DNA from: [Phialemoniopsis] sp. UDSM-2020
Taxonomy: Eukaryota; Ascomycota; Sordariomycetes; Thyridiales; Thyridiaceae
Direction of reading: 5' to 3'
DNA: 64,000 nucleotides
NCBI GenBank assembly: GCA_018873225.1
Contig: JAEILZ010000004.1
Coordinates: 1,178,001 to 1,242,000 of the forward strand
The translations under genes were made by a program, and so were the position numbers. Below the pieces are notes generated by a model that did no database searches, had not been told where the DNA came from, and worked only from the letters and a program-made list of their open reading frames with translations. This document shows positions 11,607-23,289 of this stretch, one piece after another (position 1 is the first letter of the stretch; every line of letters begins with the position of its first letter).

Positions 11607-14600
11607 ATGACGACGGAGCCCGGCGACCATGAGAAGGATCGCAACCCCTCCGTCGACCTGCTCACCGACGTCCAGCGCCCAGACCATGACGAGGACATTG
11701 ACGAGGAGAAGGAGATCGCCTCGGGCGAGCTCGAGCGAGATGCCGATCCGCTCGAAAAGGCTGGCGCCAGTGCCGGCGGCCTAGACGACGCCGAGAGCAT
11801 AGAGCAGCGCGAGGAGCTCAACCGCCTGCGCAGCTATGCCACCGAGACCAGCGTCACCACGGCGGCGACCAGCCGCCACCAGCCCGTCCAGCGCAAGTGG
11901 TACAAGACCGTGAACCCGCTGCGATGGGGCAGGATACCCGACATCCCCGACGAGAAGACCGTCTGCCCCGAGTACAAGGCGGGCTTCTTCAACAAGCTCA
12001 TCTTCCAATGGCAGAGCTCCCTCATGCAGGTACGTAGTTGCCCTCCGGAGCTGCAAGGCTTTCTAACCCATAGCTGAACGCGCCGCTCTAACATTTACAC
12101 TCAAACAGACCGGCTACAAGCGCCAGCTGGAGCCAAACGACATCTACGATGTGAACCCGGACCGCGCCGTCGGGCCCATGTCGGCCAAGGTCCGCGACTC
12201 CTTCAATCGTCGCGTAGCAGCAGGCGAGAAGAACCCGCTTCTGTGGGCCATCCAGGAGGCCTACTTCTGGGAGTTCTGGCTCGGAGGCGCCTGCCAGCTC
12301 CTGTCTGCCATCGTGCAGGTCCTATCGCCCTTCGTCCTGCGCTACCTCATTCAGTTCGCGACCGACGCCTACGTCGCCAATGTGCAACACCTACCGGCGC
12401 CGCACATTGGCAACGGTCTGGGCCTGGTGTTTGGCGTCACCATCATGCAGATCATGCAGAGCTTGGGCACGAATCACTTCATCTACCGGGGCATGATGGT
12501 CGGAGGACAGGTCAGGGCATCACTGATCGGACTGATCTACGAGAAGAGCATGAAGATCTCGGGACGGGCCAAGGCGGGCGGTATGGCGATCGAGGGAGGA
12601 CCCGAGGCCGGAGCAGAGACGGAGAAACCTACCGAGAAGCCGAAAGGAAAGAAGAAGAAGGGAAAGAAGGGCCCTCCGGAACATGCCGCCGGTGTCTCGC
12701 CAGACGGTATCGGCTGGGGCAACGGTCGGGTGGTCAACCTCATGAGCGTCGACACCTACCGTATCGACCAGGCCTGCGGTCTGTTCCACATCATCTGGAC
12801 CGCCCCGATATCTTTACTTATCACACTCGCCCTGCTCATTGTCAACTTGACGTACAGTGCACTAGCCGGGTTTGCGTTACTGGTTATTGGCATGCCCGTC
12901 CTGACCCGCGCTATCAAGAGCCTGTTCGTACGCCGCAAGGGTATTAACAAGATCACCGACCAGCGGGTCAGCTTGACGCAGGAGATTCTGCAGTCCGTCC
13001 GCTTCGTCAAGTACTTTGGCTGGGAGAGCTCCTTCATGAAGCGCCTCGAGGAGTTCCGCGCCCGCGAGATCAAGGCCATCCAGAAGGTGCTGTCGATCCG
13101 CAATGCCATCATGGCCATCTCGCTGTCGCTGCCCATCTTCGCGTCCATGCTGTCCTTTATCACCTACTCGCTGTCCCACCACAACCTCAACCCGGCCGAG
13201 GTCTTCTCATCGCTCGCCCTCTTCAACGGCCTGCGCATGCCGCTCAATCTGCTGCCCCTCGTCATCGGCCAGGTCACCGACGCCTGGTCTTCCATCAAGC
13301 GTATTGAAGAGTTTATGCTCGCCGAGGAGCAGGAGGAGGATCTGGCTTGGAAGCCCGAGGGCGAGAACGCTGTTGAGATGCGCCACGCCAACTTCACATG
13401 GGAGCGCACGCCGACCCAGGACCAGGAAGACGGCGGCAAGAGTGACAAGAAGGGTGGTCAGCATGGCGGAGTGAAGCAGCCGCAACATCCGCGACCTCAT
13501 TCTCCTGCTGGCAGCTCCGGCGATGCGAGCACCCTGGTCGAGGAGAGGGAGCCGTTCAAGCTACAAGACATCAGCTTCGAAATCGGCCGCAACGAGCTGG
13601 TCGCCGTCATCGGCACGGTAGGCAGCGGCAAGACGTCGCTCCTGGCAGCCCTGGCCGGCGACATGCGCAAGACAAGCGGCGAGGTCGTCCTCGGTGCGCA
13701 GAGGGCTTTCTGCCCGCAGTACGCCTGGATCCAGAACGCGACGCTGAGGGACAACATCCTCTTCGGCAAGGACATGGACAAGCAGTGGTACCGCGACGTC
13801 ATCAAGGCGTGCGCCCTGCAGCCCGACCTCGACATGCTGCCCAACAACGACCTGACTGAGATCGGCGAGCGCGGCATCACCATCTCCGGAGGCCAGAAGC
13901 AGCGCCTCAATATCGCGCGCGCCATCTACTTTGACGCCGACATCGTGCTCATGGACGATCCCCTCAGCGCCGTCGACGCCCACGTCGGGCGCCACATCTT
14001 TGACAACGCCATCATGGGCTTGCTCAAGGACAAGTGTCGTGTCTTGGCCACGCACCAGCTCTGGGTGCTCAACCGCTGCGACCGCATCATCTGGATGGAG
14101 GGCGGCAAGATCCAGGCCATCGACACCTTCGACAACCTCATGCGCGACCACGCCGGCTTCCAGCAGCTCATGGAGACCACGGCCGTCGAGGACGAGAAGA
14201 AGGACGGACCGGCCGTGACGCAGACGGCGCTGACCAAGGACGAGCGCCGCAAAAAGAAGAAGGGCAAGGCCCTCATGCAGTCCGAGGAGCGCGCCGTCGC
14301 CAGCGTGCCCTGGTCCGTGTACGGCGACTATATCCGCGCATCGGGCTCCATCCTCAACGGCCTCGTCGTGCTCTTTCTCCTGCTCATCTCCCAGGCCGCC
14401 AACATCGTCACCTCGCTGTGGCTGTCGTGGTGGACCTCGGACAAGTACGGCCTGACGACGGGCGTGTACATCGGCGTTTACGCCGGATTAGGTGCTGTCC
14501 AGGCCATCCTCATGTTCCTGTTCATGGTCTCGCTGTCCATATTTGGTACGTCCGCTAGTAAAGCTCTCCTGCGCCAGGCAGTCACGCGCGTCCTGCGCGC

Positions 14601-16230
14601 GCCCATGTCCTTCTTCGACACGACGCCCCTGGGCCGCATCACCAACCGCTTCAGCCGCGACGTCGACGTCATGGACAACAACCTCTCGGACGCCATGCGC
14701 ATGTACTTCTTCTCCATCGCCGCCATCCTCGCCGTCTTCGCCCTCATCATCGCCTACTTCCACTACTTCGCCATCGCCCTTGTGCCCCTCTTCTTCCTCT
14801 TCCTCTTCGCCACCACCTACTATCGCGCATCGGCCCGCGAGGTCAAGCGCTTCGAGAGCGTCCTGCGCTCGACCGTCTTTGCCAAGTTTGGCGAAGGGTT
14901 GAGCGGCGTGTCGAGCATCCGCGCGTACGGCCTGCAGGACCGATTTGTGGGCGAGCTGCGCCGCGCCATCGACGAGATGAACGCCGCGTACTACCTGACC
15001 TTTTCCAACCAGCGCTGGCTCGCCGTGCGCCTCGACATGATCGGCAACCTGCTCGTGTTCACCACCGGCATCCTCGTCGTCACCTCGCGCTTCAGCGTGT
15101 CCCCCTCCATCGGCGGTCTCGTCCTGTCGTACATCCTCGCCATCGTGCAGATGCTCCAGTTCACCGTGCGCCAGCTCGCCGAGGTCGAGAACGGCATGAA
15201 CGCCGTCGAGCGCATCCAGTACTACGGCACGCAGCTCGAGGAGGAGGCGCCCCTGCACACGATCGAGGTCCGAAAAGAATGGCCCGAAAGGGGCGAGATC
15301 GTCTTTGACCAGGTCGAGATGCGTTATCGGGAAGGGCTCCCCCTCGTCCTGCAGGGACTCAACATGCACGTTCGCGGCGGCGAGCGCATCGGCATCGTGG
15401 GCCGCACGGGCGCCGGCAAGTCGAGCATCATGTCGACGCTTTTCCGGCTCGTCGAGCTCAGCGGCGGGCACATCACCATCGACGGCGTGGATATCAGCAC
15501 CATCGGCCTGGGCGACCTGCGCAGCCGGCTGGCTATCATTCCGCAGGACCCGACGCTGTTCCGCGGCACGGTGCGCAGCAATTTGGATCCCTTCGACGAG
15601 CACACCGACGCCGAGCTGTGGTCCGCGCTGCGCCAGGCCGATCTGGTCAGCGAGGAGAGCGCCACCGCCAACAACGAGGCCAGCAACAACTACACCCCAG
15701 CCGGCGCCTCCTCCACAAACCCCGCCGCCGCAGGCACCGTCGCCGCAACAGGCGCCAAGGACACCACGCCGCGCATCCACCTCGACAGCATCGTCGAGGA
15801 AGACGGCCTCAACTTCTCCCTCGGCCAGCGGCAGCTCATGGCGCTCGCGCGCGCCCTCGTGCGCGGCAGCCGCATCATCGTCTGCGACGAGGCCACCTCG
15901 TCGGTCGACATGGAGACCGACGACAAGATCCAGCGCACCATGGCGTCCGCCTTCCGCGGGCGTACCCTCTTGTGCATCGCGCACCGCCTGCGCACGATCG
16001 TCGGGTACGACCGCATCTGCGTCATGGACCAAGGAAGGATCGCCGAGCTCGGCGAGCCTACGGAGCTGTGGGCCATCGAGGGCGGTATCTTCCGCGGTAT
16101 GTGCGAGCGGAGCGGGATCCGGTTCGAGGACATTCGTGGTGCGCGGGAGGATTTCGGGGGGCTAGGGCGGGATCTCGATGAGGATGGTGAGGGTATCATA
16201 GGGAGCGGGAAGGATAAGGAGGAGGTGTAG
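11607..16230 (+). CDS. YOR1: ABCC/MRP-type multidrug transporter, Yor1-like
   Basis: Full-length ABC exporter of the Yor1 (oligomycin resistance) group, expected in the plasma membrane and moving organic anions or drugs. Exons 11607-12029 and 12109-16230 give 1514 residues; yeast Yor1 has 1477. An acidic N-terminus precedes NPLRWGRIPDIPDE and the first membrane domain, which contains a lysine-rich cytosolic insert (near 12640-12670). NBD1: GTVGSGKTS (643-651), signature ISGGQ (733), Walker B ending in Asp757-Asp758. NBD2: GRTGAGKSS (from 1239), signature FSLGQ (1377), Walker B with Asp1401-Glu1402. The catalytic glutamate is thus present only in NBD2, the usual ABCC asymmetry. An Ala/Thr-rich insert of about 45 residues sits before the NBD2 signature. 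Intact. The exact Yor1 orthology against other fungal ABCC members is the less certain part. Confidence 0.9.
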
Positions 16231-16591
16231 ATGATTGATATATCAAAAGAGAGATTGGGACATGTGGAATGAGAGCGGGTTCTTGTTTTTTGGACTTTTT
16301 TGTGACACAACGGGCAAAGCATATACAAATGATATACCACCATTTTGGAACTTGTACGTATTTCAGTCTTACGGCGGCGTTGCATATGCATATATAAATA
16401 TAATTATAATCCTAACTGAAGGAGTGAGATGTGTTGGCCCTTGGTGATAGGCTCCCTCGTACTCCATCGAAGTAGGGCTTATGTGTTGCGAGCTTAGTTT
16501 TGATCTGATGATGTGTGTCAAATTGCGATGCCCCTTGTTCTGTTCATTTTGGCGCAAAGATCACCGACATGTAAGCCCCTAACCAGTGCTC
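16231..16591. other. Convergent intergenic region
   Basis: 361 bp between the 3' ends of the transporter gene and the minus-strand ORF ending at 16592. AT-rich around 16320-16420, presumably 3' UTR and polyadenylation sequence. Nothing else seen. Confidence 0.5.
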
Positions 16592-17516
16592 TCAATCTCT
16601 GTCTTTTTGTTTAGCACCCCTGTCGTGACCGCTCGACCTCGAGGGTGCCGAGGCCGTCCAGCTGAGCGTATCCGGCGATGCGTTCGTCAACGCGTTGCGA
16701 TCCAGTGTCTTCGGGCGCATGTTACTAGACTCGTCCAGATCACGGGCCGAGAGCAGGTCGTCGTCTAAGCCGTCCGAGTCGTCTGCGTCCTTCTTGGCCA
16801 GCAAAGCCTGAAGGAGAACCTCCATCGGTAGCTGGCTCAAATCCATCTGTTTCTTTTTGGGCATTTCAGATCTGATCCCCGCTTCGGGATCGCCCTCCGC
16901 CAGGAAGCTTTCCCTCTCGTCGTCCGTCGATGCCGGCTCCCCAACCCTGTACATGATGGACATCGAGTCCGTCCTATGCTTGCGTTTGCGCGCAAAGCCC
17001 AGACCGGTAGTCGCAGGACCGCCCTCGTCGACTTGTTCTTGCGGACGTGATGGTGGCGGCGTTGGCAGGATGTAAAATGGCTCTGGACCTTGGGGTCTCC
17101 AAGACATTGACGGGAAGTCGACATCGAGACTATCTCCATGTAGTGGCCACTGATCGCCCCTGAGTTGTGGGAAGAGAAACATAATCAGCCGCTGCCAAAT
17201 CAAGCACACAAACTTCAGCGATATATCAAGTAGTAGGTAAGACTGTCATGGTCAGCAAGGTGAGCGGTTCAATCGACTATGAGGTTGAAGTCAGCCACAA
17301 GATATTTGCTTTTGAGGGGACCTGTAACAGACGCAAGGCTGAGCTCTCATGCAGGTCGGGCAACGACATGATTTGTACGTCGAAAGCATGCTCAAGTAAA
17401 TCAAAAACTAGCATTATTTCTCTCGTCCATGGACGTTCTTGATTCCCGTTAATAAGCATTAAAACGATCCAGCACACATCACGTATGGGATCAAAAAAGG
17501 GGTTGAACGAATACAT
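16592..17516 (-). CDS. Hypothetical protein, possible remnant gene
   Basis: I do not recognise a named family. The best model joins 17516-17322 to 17191-16592 across a 130-nt intron (264 residues), because the join reads continuously as SALRLLQ-RLIMFLFPQLRG and both splice sites leave the frame intact. The 5' splice site, CAG/GTCCCC, is far from the usual GTAAGT. The N-terminal half is mostly helical, and its style recalls the C-terminal part of fungal Zn2Cys6 regulators; the second half is polar, with ARKRKHR and an acidic stretch. Upstream, at about 17720-17590, another helical stretch (ETDWFKRRCRQTQACFVQ) is cut off by stops, with no clean intron to link it. This suggests either a decayed gene or a missed exon. 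The 205-codon ORF of the second exon alone is open. Confidence 0.35.
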
Positions 17517-17954
17517 ATAGTCGTATTGGTAGAGACAGTCAAAGTGACCACCTAACGACACCGAGACTCCTCTCTAATGCCTATAATAACAAGAGAAAAA
17601 ATATGGACTGTAGTGCCTGAACAAAGCAAGCTTGCGTCTGTCGACACCTTCGCTTAAACCAGTCCGTCTCAGAAGCCGAGACCACTGGAAGAGAAGAATC
17701 TCTCGACAGTAGCATCTCCATAACCTAGAAGTATTATTAAGAAGTCGTACTGTCAAGACCGCCCCCTCCGTACCCAAAAGGTTTATAAACCTTCAAAGCC
17801 GACCGCCCTTTTTGCGCCAGATGCCCATAAAAGTATAGAAAGATGTTTTTACAACGCCGAGAAAGACGTTATGCCGCAATGCGCTTGGACTCGTAGCACT
17901 GTGGCATTCGAGGCACGAAGCATCAAACCCAGAAGATCGATGCCCGTCTTCGTT
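17517..17954. other. Spacer with possible decayed exon
   Basis: 438 bp. Minus-strand codons about 17720-17590 read like a helical protein segment but end in a stop with no acceptable donor. Otherwise this is the 3' flank of the CSI2-like gene. Confidence 0.35.
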
Positions 17955-19064
17955 CTAAAACCTGCCCTGCGTTGACCCGCTGAAGTTGCGAGTATGTGAG
18001 CTCGAGCTCGGGCCGCTTGGGCCGCCTTGCGGGGGAAACATGTGTGGCTGGTCGTCCAGGAGGTCGTCCAGGAAGGCGCTGGGAGCACGCCCGCTAGGCG
18101 GCCTGTTGAGGTTGAGAGAGCTGGTGCTGATATTTCTCGGTTGCGGCGTCCTGCTCGGACCAAAGTTGGGGGATTCTGGTGGGCTAGGACCGACAGTACG
18201 ACCGTAGCCCCTCGAGTCCGGCCGCAGGTTTGACAAGCTGATAGACGCAGTGTGCTGAGCGCCCGGCGAGGCCGAACCGGCTGCATAGAATCCCGAGGGC
18301 AGAAAACGCGAGTCTCTGTTGCTGGCACTTCCATTTCCTGCCCCAGCAGCAGCGGTGGGCGAGAAGAAGAGGTTCGTCTGCGAAGGTGTCGAGGACGGGA
18401 TGGGCCCGCGGTTCGTTCGTCGACTGCCGCGTCCAGCCAGGTGAGGCGACGAATCGCGGTCCGAGTACTTGTAAAAAGGCGCTGGCGGAGCCGGGAAGGC
18501 GGCCTTGTCGTTGGCGGCGTGCTGGTCCATGGCAGCACGCTCAACGGATCGATGAAGAAGACAGGCGACGATTCCGCGCCAGGCCAAAATGGCAATGCCG
18601 AACGCACCGAGGATGGCACCCACAGCAATGAAGACGGTACCGTCGGGCGCCGTCGAATGCTGCATGAAGGGGGCGTTCTTGGTAGGAGGGACGGCCGGAG
18701 GAGGATAGGTCGGGACAGACTTATCGACGGTGGTCTTGGTCAAAGTGGGAACAGTCTTCAAGGGTGTTGAAGACGTGCTGGTCAGGCCAGGAGGCTTGGA
18801 GGTCGGCGTCGTCTTGCTGTCGACAGAAGACGAACGGCTGGCGCTGGCCGTGTTTGAGGTGGCCGACGACTTGTTATCGGTGCTGGTCTGCTTGTCGTCC
18901 GACTTTGACGTCTGTGAGGGTCGATTGCCCGTGTTAGTGGCGCTCGGAGAGTTGGAGCCGGAGCTCTTGTCATCCTGGGCCATCGCTGCGGCAGAGAAGA
19001 GACTGAGAATGATGAGGGTGGTAAGGAGAAGCATGTGCTTCAGCGAAGTCCGAGAGCGCGCCAT
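17955..19064 (-). CDS. CSI2: CSI2-like single-pass membrane protein
   Basis: Single exon, 369 residues. It has a signal peptide (about 1-29, ending ...FSAAAMA), a Ser/Thr-rich external part (30-135) likely to be O-glycosylated, one membrane segment around [19 protein letters not shown], then [17 protein letters not shown] and a long proline/serine-rich cytosolic tail. The [10 protein letters not shown] membrane segment followed by a basic helix is typical of the fungal Csi2 family, which yeast work links to chitin synthesis and cell wall organisation at the bud neck. The low-complexity flanks align poorly, so the assignment rests mainly on the membrane block and the overall layout. Other wall-stress-sensor-like proteins share this architecture, but they usually carry WSC or other cysteine-rich domains, absent here. 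Confidence 0.7.
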   Translation of the reverse strand: MARSRTSLKHMLLLTTLIILSLFSAAAMAQDDKSSGSNSPSATNTGNRPSQTSKSDDKQTSTDNKSSATSNTASASRSSSVDSKTTPTSKPPGLTSTSSTPLKTVPTLTKTTVDKSVPTYPPPAVPPTKNAPFMQHSTAPDGTVFIAVGAILGAFGIAILAWRGIVACLLHRSVERAAMDQHAANDKAAFPAPPAPFYKYSDRDSSPHLAGRGSRRTNRGPIPSSTPSQTNLFFSPTAAAGAGNGSASNRDSRFLPSGFYAAGSASPGAQHTASISLSNLRPDSRGYGRTVGPSPPESPNFGPSRTPQPRNISTSSLNLNRPPSGRAPSAFLDDLLDDQPHMFPPQGGPSGPSSSSHTRNFSGSTQGRF

Positions 19065-20501
19065 GGCTCCGGATTCTATTAGACGTAATGGGGATGGCGA
19101 TGTGGTGATTCCTTCTGCGAAGGCCGAAATAAATGGAAAGACTATTCGCTGTGCGTCGGCGTCGGCACGGGAGGAGACGCAGTGTTACGATGAGCTGAAG
19201 GTGGACAGGCCGGGTGCGCGAGCGAAGGTCGATCGTTCAGGCTGGGCGAATAGAATAAACGGCCTCCCTCCAGGTCGATACCCTGAAAACCTGCGGCTGT
19301 GAACGAGAAACTGGAGAGCCTGTGTATGGCGAGAAGCGAGTGACGATGAACGAGAGACGTCGAGGAGGAAGCGCAGCGACAGAGTTTGGGAAGCGCTTGC
19401 GCGGTCGCCGGTGTTGTGGATCAAGGAGTTGGAAGGAAAAACAAGACCGGAACTGGTGGTAGAAAAGAAGGAGGGTAGGGACTAGGCACTTGCTGACAGG
19501 TACACCATAAGCATTGTACCTCGTTCCCAAAAGACTTGCCTGTCGGGTTGGCGATGCCTTCAGAACGGATTGGACGGATGGGATGGGGATGGTGGGTTCC
19601 AAGGTTGGGTGGTGTGTGCGAGTGAGTGGGAAGACGAGGAAAGACAACGACGACGAGCTGAGGGCTTTGTGGTGGCTGAGCCTGCGCTTGGGGAGCGAGT
19701 GAGGGAGTGGAGGGCGCGAGAAAAGGGAGGAGGCCAATTCCATTCCTTTGTTCTCTCCCTTTTTAGTGGGCTCTTTTCTCTCTCCTCGTATGTACTTTCT
19801 TGGTGTGGATGCAGACACAAAATACGGGCGGCGATCCTCAAGCGCAGGGTCACTCAGATCACTAATTTAGCAGCCTATGGCAAGTTTTCAGCACCTGCAT
19901 ATCCTCCTGCTTCGTACACCTCCCTTCCCGCCCAGCCCAGGGCCCTGGCCTGATTTAGCCGGGCGGGCGTATTTTGCACTGCATTGACTATGTATCCAGC
20001 CAGGGCTGGGATTCAATTGCATCGCGGATTGAGATGCAACAGAAAGTAGTTGAGTCTCAGTCTTTTGATGATATACCTTTAAGCAATGGATGGATAGATG
20101 TCATCGAGAGTAGCCGTTGCGCAATGCGACCGGACCCCAAACCATCACGCAAACAAGTTTGGATCTTCAACGGCGGGCATCGATCAGTGCTGCATTGGCG
20201 TGCTGCTGCTACGCTACTTGGCTACCCTCATTCATGGCTCATGGCGCCCATGCGCAACTGGAATTAGCCTACGTCACCCCAACCGCCGTCGCCGCGGTCC
20301 CTGGCCCTCCTTTTGTTGTGTCCATCAATGCCAATACGAAACCCGTGTGCCGCTTTCTTTAAAACAAACCGACCCTTGTATCTCAGACCAAAGACCGAGC
20401 AAAGCGAATCGGAAACACTGAGCACCAGCCGTCTTTCTCTTTCTCTCTCAACTAACTGTATCATCTATATTGCTCTACGAAGTAGAGTTTCTCTCATTCA
20501 A

Positions 20502-20622
20502 TTTAAGTGCTGTTGACAATCTGTCTATTGACTTGGTTACTCGGTGACCAAGCAACATTCTTACTGCACTTACTTAGTTTAGATGCAGCAATAAGTACGT
20601 GATAATGGATACAGCACTTAAA
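20502..20622. repeat. Compact inverted-repeat element (hairpin or MITE-like)
   Basis: Perfect 12-bp terminal arms, TTTAAGTGCTGT (20502-20513) and ACAGCACTTAAA (20611-20622), bracket 97 bp. Inside is a second hairpin, CTTGGTTAC-TCG-GTGACCAAG (20532-20552, one G/A mismatch), followed by further short complementary stretches. The size and terminal repeats could fit a small non-autonomous DNA element, a structured RNA or a small-RNA precursor. No clear target-site duplication is visible. Confidence 0.55.
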
Positions 20623-20767
20623 AATAGCGAGGCCACTTGCGAATGGTCCCACATGCAAACTCAACTCCCAGAATGCAGGAACTCCAGAGCACGAACCACT
20701 GGCTGGCTAGGGTGAAATAGCGCCACACCAAGAGGTGGCGCCAAGCCAACCTTCAGGCGCAATATCG

Positions 20768-20776
20768 AAATTTTTC
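20768..20776 (-). promoter_or_regulatory. RRPE-like element upstream of FCF1
   Basis: GAAAAATTT on the minus strand, 186 bp upstream of the FCF1 start. It matches the rRNA-processing element core known from yeast ribosome-biogenesis promoters, which suits an SSU processome gene. Short and A/T-rich, so chance occurrence is possible. Confidence 0.35.
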
Positions 20777-20961
20777 TACCACCACCAAAACCATCACCGC
20801 CTTCCCCCACCAAAAAGGCCGTGATAGCTCAAGGACCCTGATAACGAGTCCACGACCTGTCGACAACAGCACCCAACCTTAACACCCTCCGAAGTGGTCA
20901 TACAAAAGATTGGGCGTCCAGACGACTGTATTCAGCTCCCACTAGGCATCATCGTCCCAGC

Positions 20962-21900
20962 ATGGGCGTCGCAAAGAAGACGCGCAAGTTTGCGCAGGTC
21001 AGTTCCTCTCCTGCAATCGCCTTATCGCGATAAGAAAAAAAGTTTGGGGATGGCTTCAGATATGCTGACGACAGCCCGCGCCCGGGGAGACAGGTCAAGA
21101 GGGTCATCGGCAAGCGCGACGAGAGGTTAAAGCAGAACAAGGACAAGGCCGAACTCGGCCAGAAGAAGAAGGCCGCCGACGCCGCCCCCGAGCTCATCCG
21201 TGAAGTGTACGTCCGACCCGGCAACATCTCACTTCTCCTACGATATCAAAAGCTAACAGATATGTCTTTGCTCTCAGGCCGCAAGTATCATCCGCACTCT
21301 TCTTCCAGGCCAACACAGCCCTGGTACCTCCCTACAATGTCCTCGTCGATACCGTACGTGTCCCTTGCCTCGTCCTCGTCATTGCGACACTCCGTCCGTA
21401 CGAAACTCTAGAGACTGACCACATATTCTACAGAACTTCCTCTCCCACACCATCCAGCGCAAGCTCCCCCTACTAGAGACTATGATGGACTGCCTATACG
21501 CAAAGTGCAACCCCATAATTACAGATTGCGTGTAAGTTTCCCCCAGCTCACATATTACCCCAAACCCTCGGACCACCCCAGCCATTGTCCTCCCAGCATG
21601 CAAGGCTGACCCCCTTTTCTCACGGACAGCATGGCCGAGATGGAGCGCCTGGGCCCCAAGTACCGCCTCGCCCTGCGCATCGCCCGCGACGAGCGCTGGG
21701 AGCGCGTGTCGTGCACCCACAAGGGCATCTACGCCGACGACTGCATCGTCGACCGCATCAACCGCCACCGCATCTACATCGTCGCCACCAACGATCTCGA
21801 CCTCAAGAGGCGCATCCGCAAGGTCGTCGGCGTGCCCATCATGAGCGTCGCCCGCGGCAAGTACGTCATCGAGCGCCTGCCCGGCGCCCCCGAGACGTGA
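20962..21900 (+). CDS. FCF1: rRNA-processing protein FCF1 (Utp24), PIN-domain endonuclease
   Basis: Component of the nucleolar SSU processome that cuts pre-rRNA during 18S rRNA maturation. Five exons, 20962-20997, 21094-21206, 21278-21353, 21434-21531 and 21630-21900, give 197 residues, close to yeast Fcf1 (189). The N-terminus MGVAKKTRKFAQVKR is characteristic. The PIN domain begins at PYNVLVDTNFL with the first metal-binding aspartate, continues with ITDCVMAEMERLG and ends with ATNDLDLKRRIRKVVGVPIM carrying the later acidic residues. The first exon codes for only 12 residues, and all four introns are short and canonical. Intact and ordinary. Confidence 0.96.
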
Positions 21901-23289
21901 GACGTCGTGAAGAGTGTGTATACGCGCGCCGTTTGGATCTTCATGGGGTTTGGAAGAGGCCAAAGGGGAAATGGAGTGGTATGGGTTTCCCCTGACTCAG
22001 ATCTGGAGGACATTCTCTGGTATTGGACTCCGGGTTTGAGCAGTCGGAGGCGCTTCTCTGTAGCAGAGAGCCTACAGTCTGGCGATCACGTATTGCACGA
22101 GCGATATCAGGAAGTCAGGGCCGGAGCAGTCTGTCACTCGGCACCCACTGCATCTGATTGTGGAGCAAGTGCCCGGGGCTGGAGTATGACCAAGAGATCG
22201 AATGGAGAGGAGGACCGTCTTTGCAGTCTGTATTGGTTGCAAAGAGACTGACTTATATAGCATTGCTGGCGTTCAGGGGTTCGGGATGGTACGAACCAAA
22301 ATCAGTATTCACACAACACAATTTCTTTCAAAGACACCGCGATTTCGAGTTTTCTCGAGTACAATCATCTCGATGTCCATGGAATGTGTGCCGTAAAGTG
22401 CTTTCACTGTACATCGAAACATCATTAGGAGGCACAGATTCGGAGAGGGCGAGCAACATCATGTCAAAATAACCCAGGTCTGGTCAACAACACTGTTGAC
22501 ATTCTCTCATTTGCAACCAGGTCTAGGTATGTATACCTACTGACGACATCTCTCTTGCATTGATGTAGCAGCTACCACTGTCTCACCCCATACCAAACCA
22601 ACAACAGAAACTTTGACGACAATGAAACCACTGCCATGGTCATCACAGTTTGACAAACAATAATCATCATTGCCCGCTCCTTTCCTTATGCAGGGCTGAT
22701 AGCACAAAACTCCGGAAACAAGTGTCAAGTTCAATTCCAAGAAGATACATATTTGAACTCTTCCCTGAAAACATCCCTTCTGCTAACCACCCCTTTTTGG
22801 CAGCGTCTTTTGCTTCCACCCCTTATTTTGTCCCAGAACAATGAAAAAAATCCACTTTTTGATAACACTTGAACGCCGTGCAGAAGAAATAGGTATATGA
22901 TGTGTGTTATCTCTGCAGATGGAAAACCCTGTTTTCAGGAATGGAAATGACGCCTTGATATGCGGTTTGTTGCGAGGTTGTGTGTTAGTAGGCGAGAAAA
23001 CGTATTCGTTATGGCGGTGTAGGAGGTAAGTATTGGACGAGGTGTACTTTTGGTAGATAATGTCAGGCTGCGCTCGGCGTGTCACTAACAGAACGCTTTC
23101 GACTAAAGGCCTGGTAGACTTGGCTTCTGAGCTTTGCAAACAGAGGTGTTGAACTCCTGAACTCCCGTGCTAGCAAAAGCTGCGCTCCTGTAGTGCGGTC
23201 TAGATCAAACTCGTCATGAAAAGAAGAGGGGCTGGGCAAGATATCGAAGCGACGCAACAGCCGTCGAATCCAGGTATGTAGTTCGCTCT
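21901..23289. other. Convergent region between FCF1 and nmrA
   Basis: 1.4 kb between two gene 3' ends. Short open frames have no gene-like character. I see no RNA gene or repeat. Confidence 0.45.

Larger units (their letters stand above)
19065..20961. other. Divergent CSI2-FCF1 promoter region
   Basis: 1.9 kb between the two divergent starts. It holds pyrimidine-rich leader sequence for the CSI2-like gene (about 19600-19800), a palindromic element at 20502-20622 and an A/T block resembling a ribosome-biogenesis element at 20768-20776. No protein-coding gene is convincing. Confidence 0.5.

Noticed and set aside
14488..16032. 514-codon minus-strand open frame opposite the ABC transporter
   Set aside because: Antisense shadow of the second half of YOR1, rich in Ala, Gly, His and Asp, with no recognisable domain.
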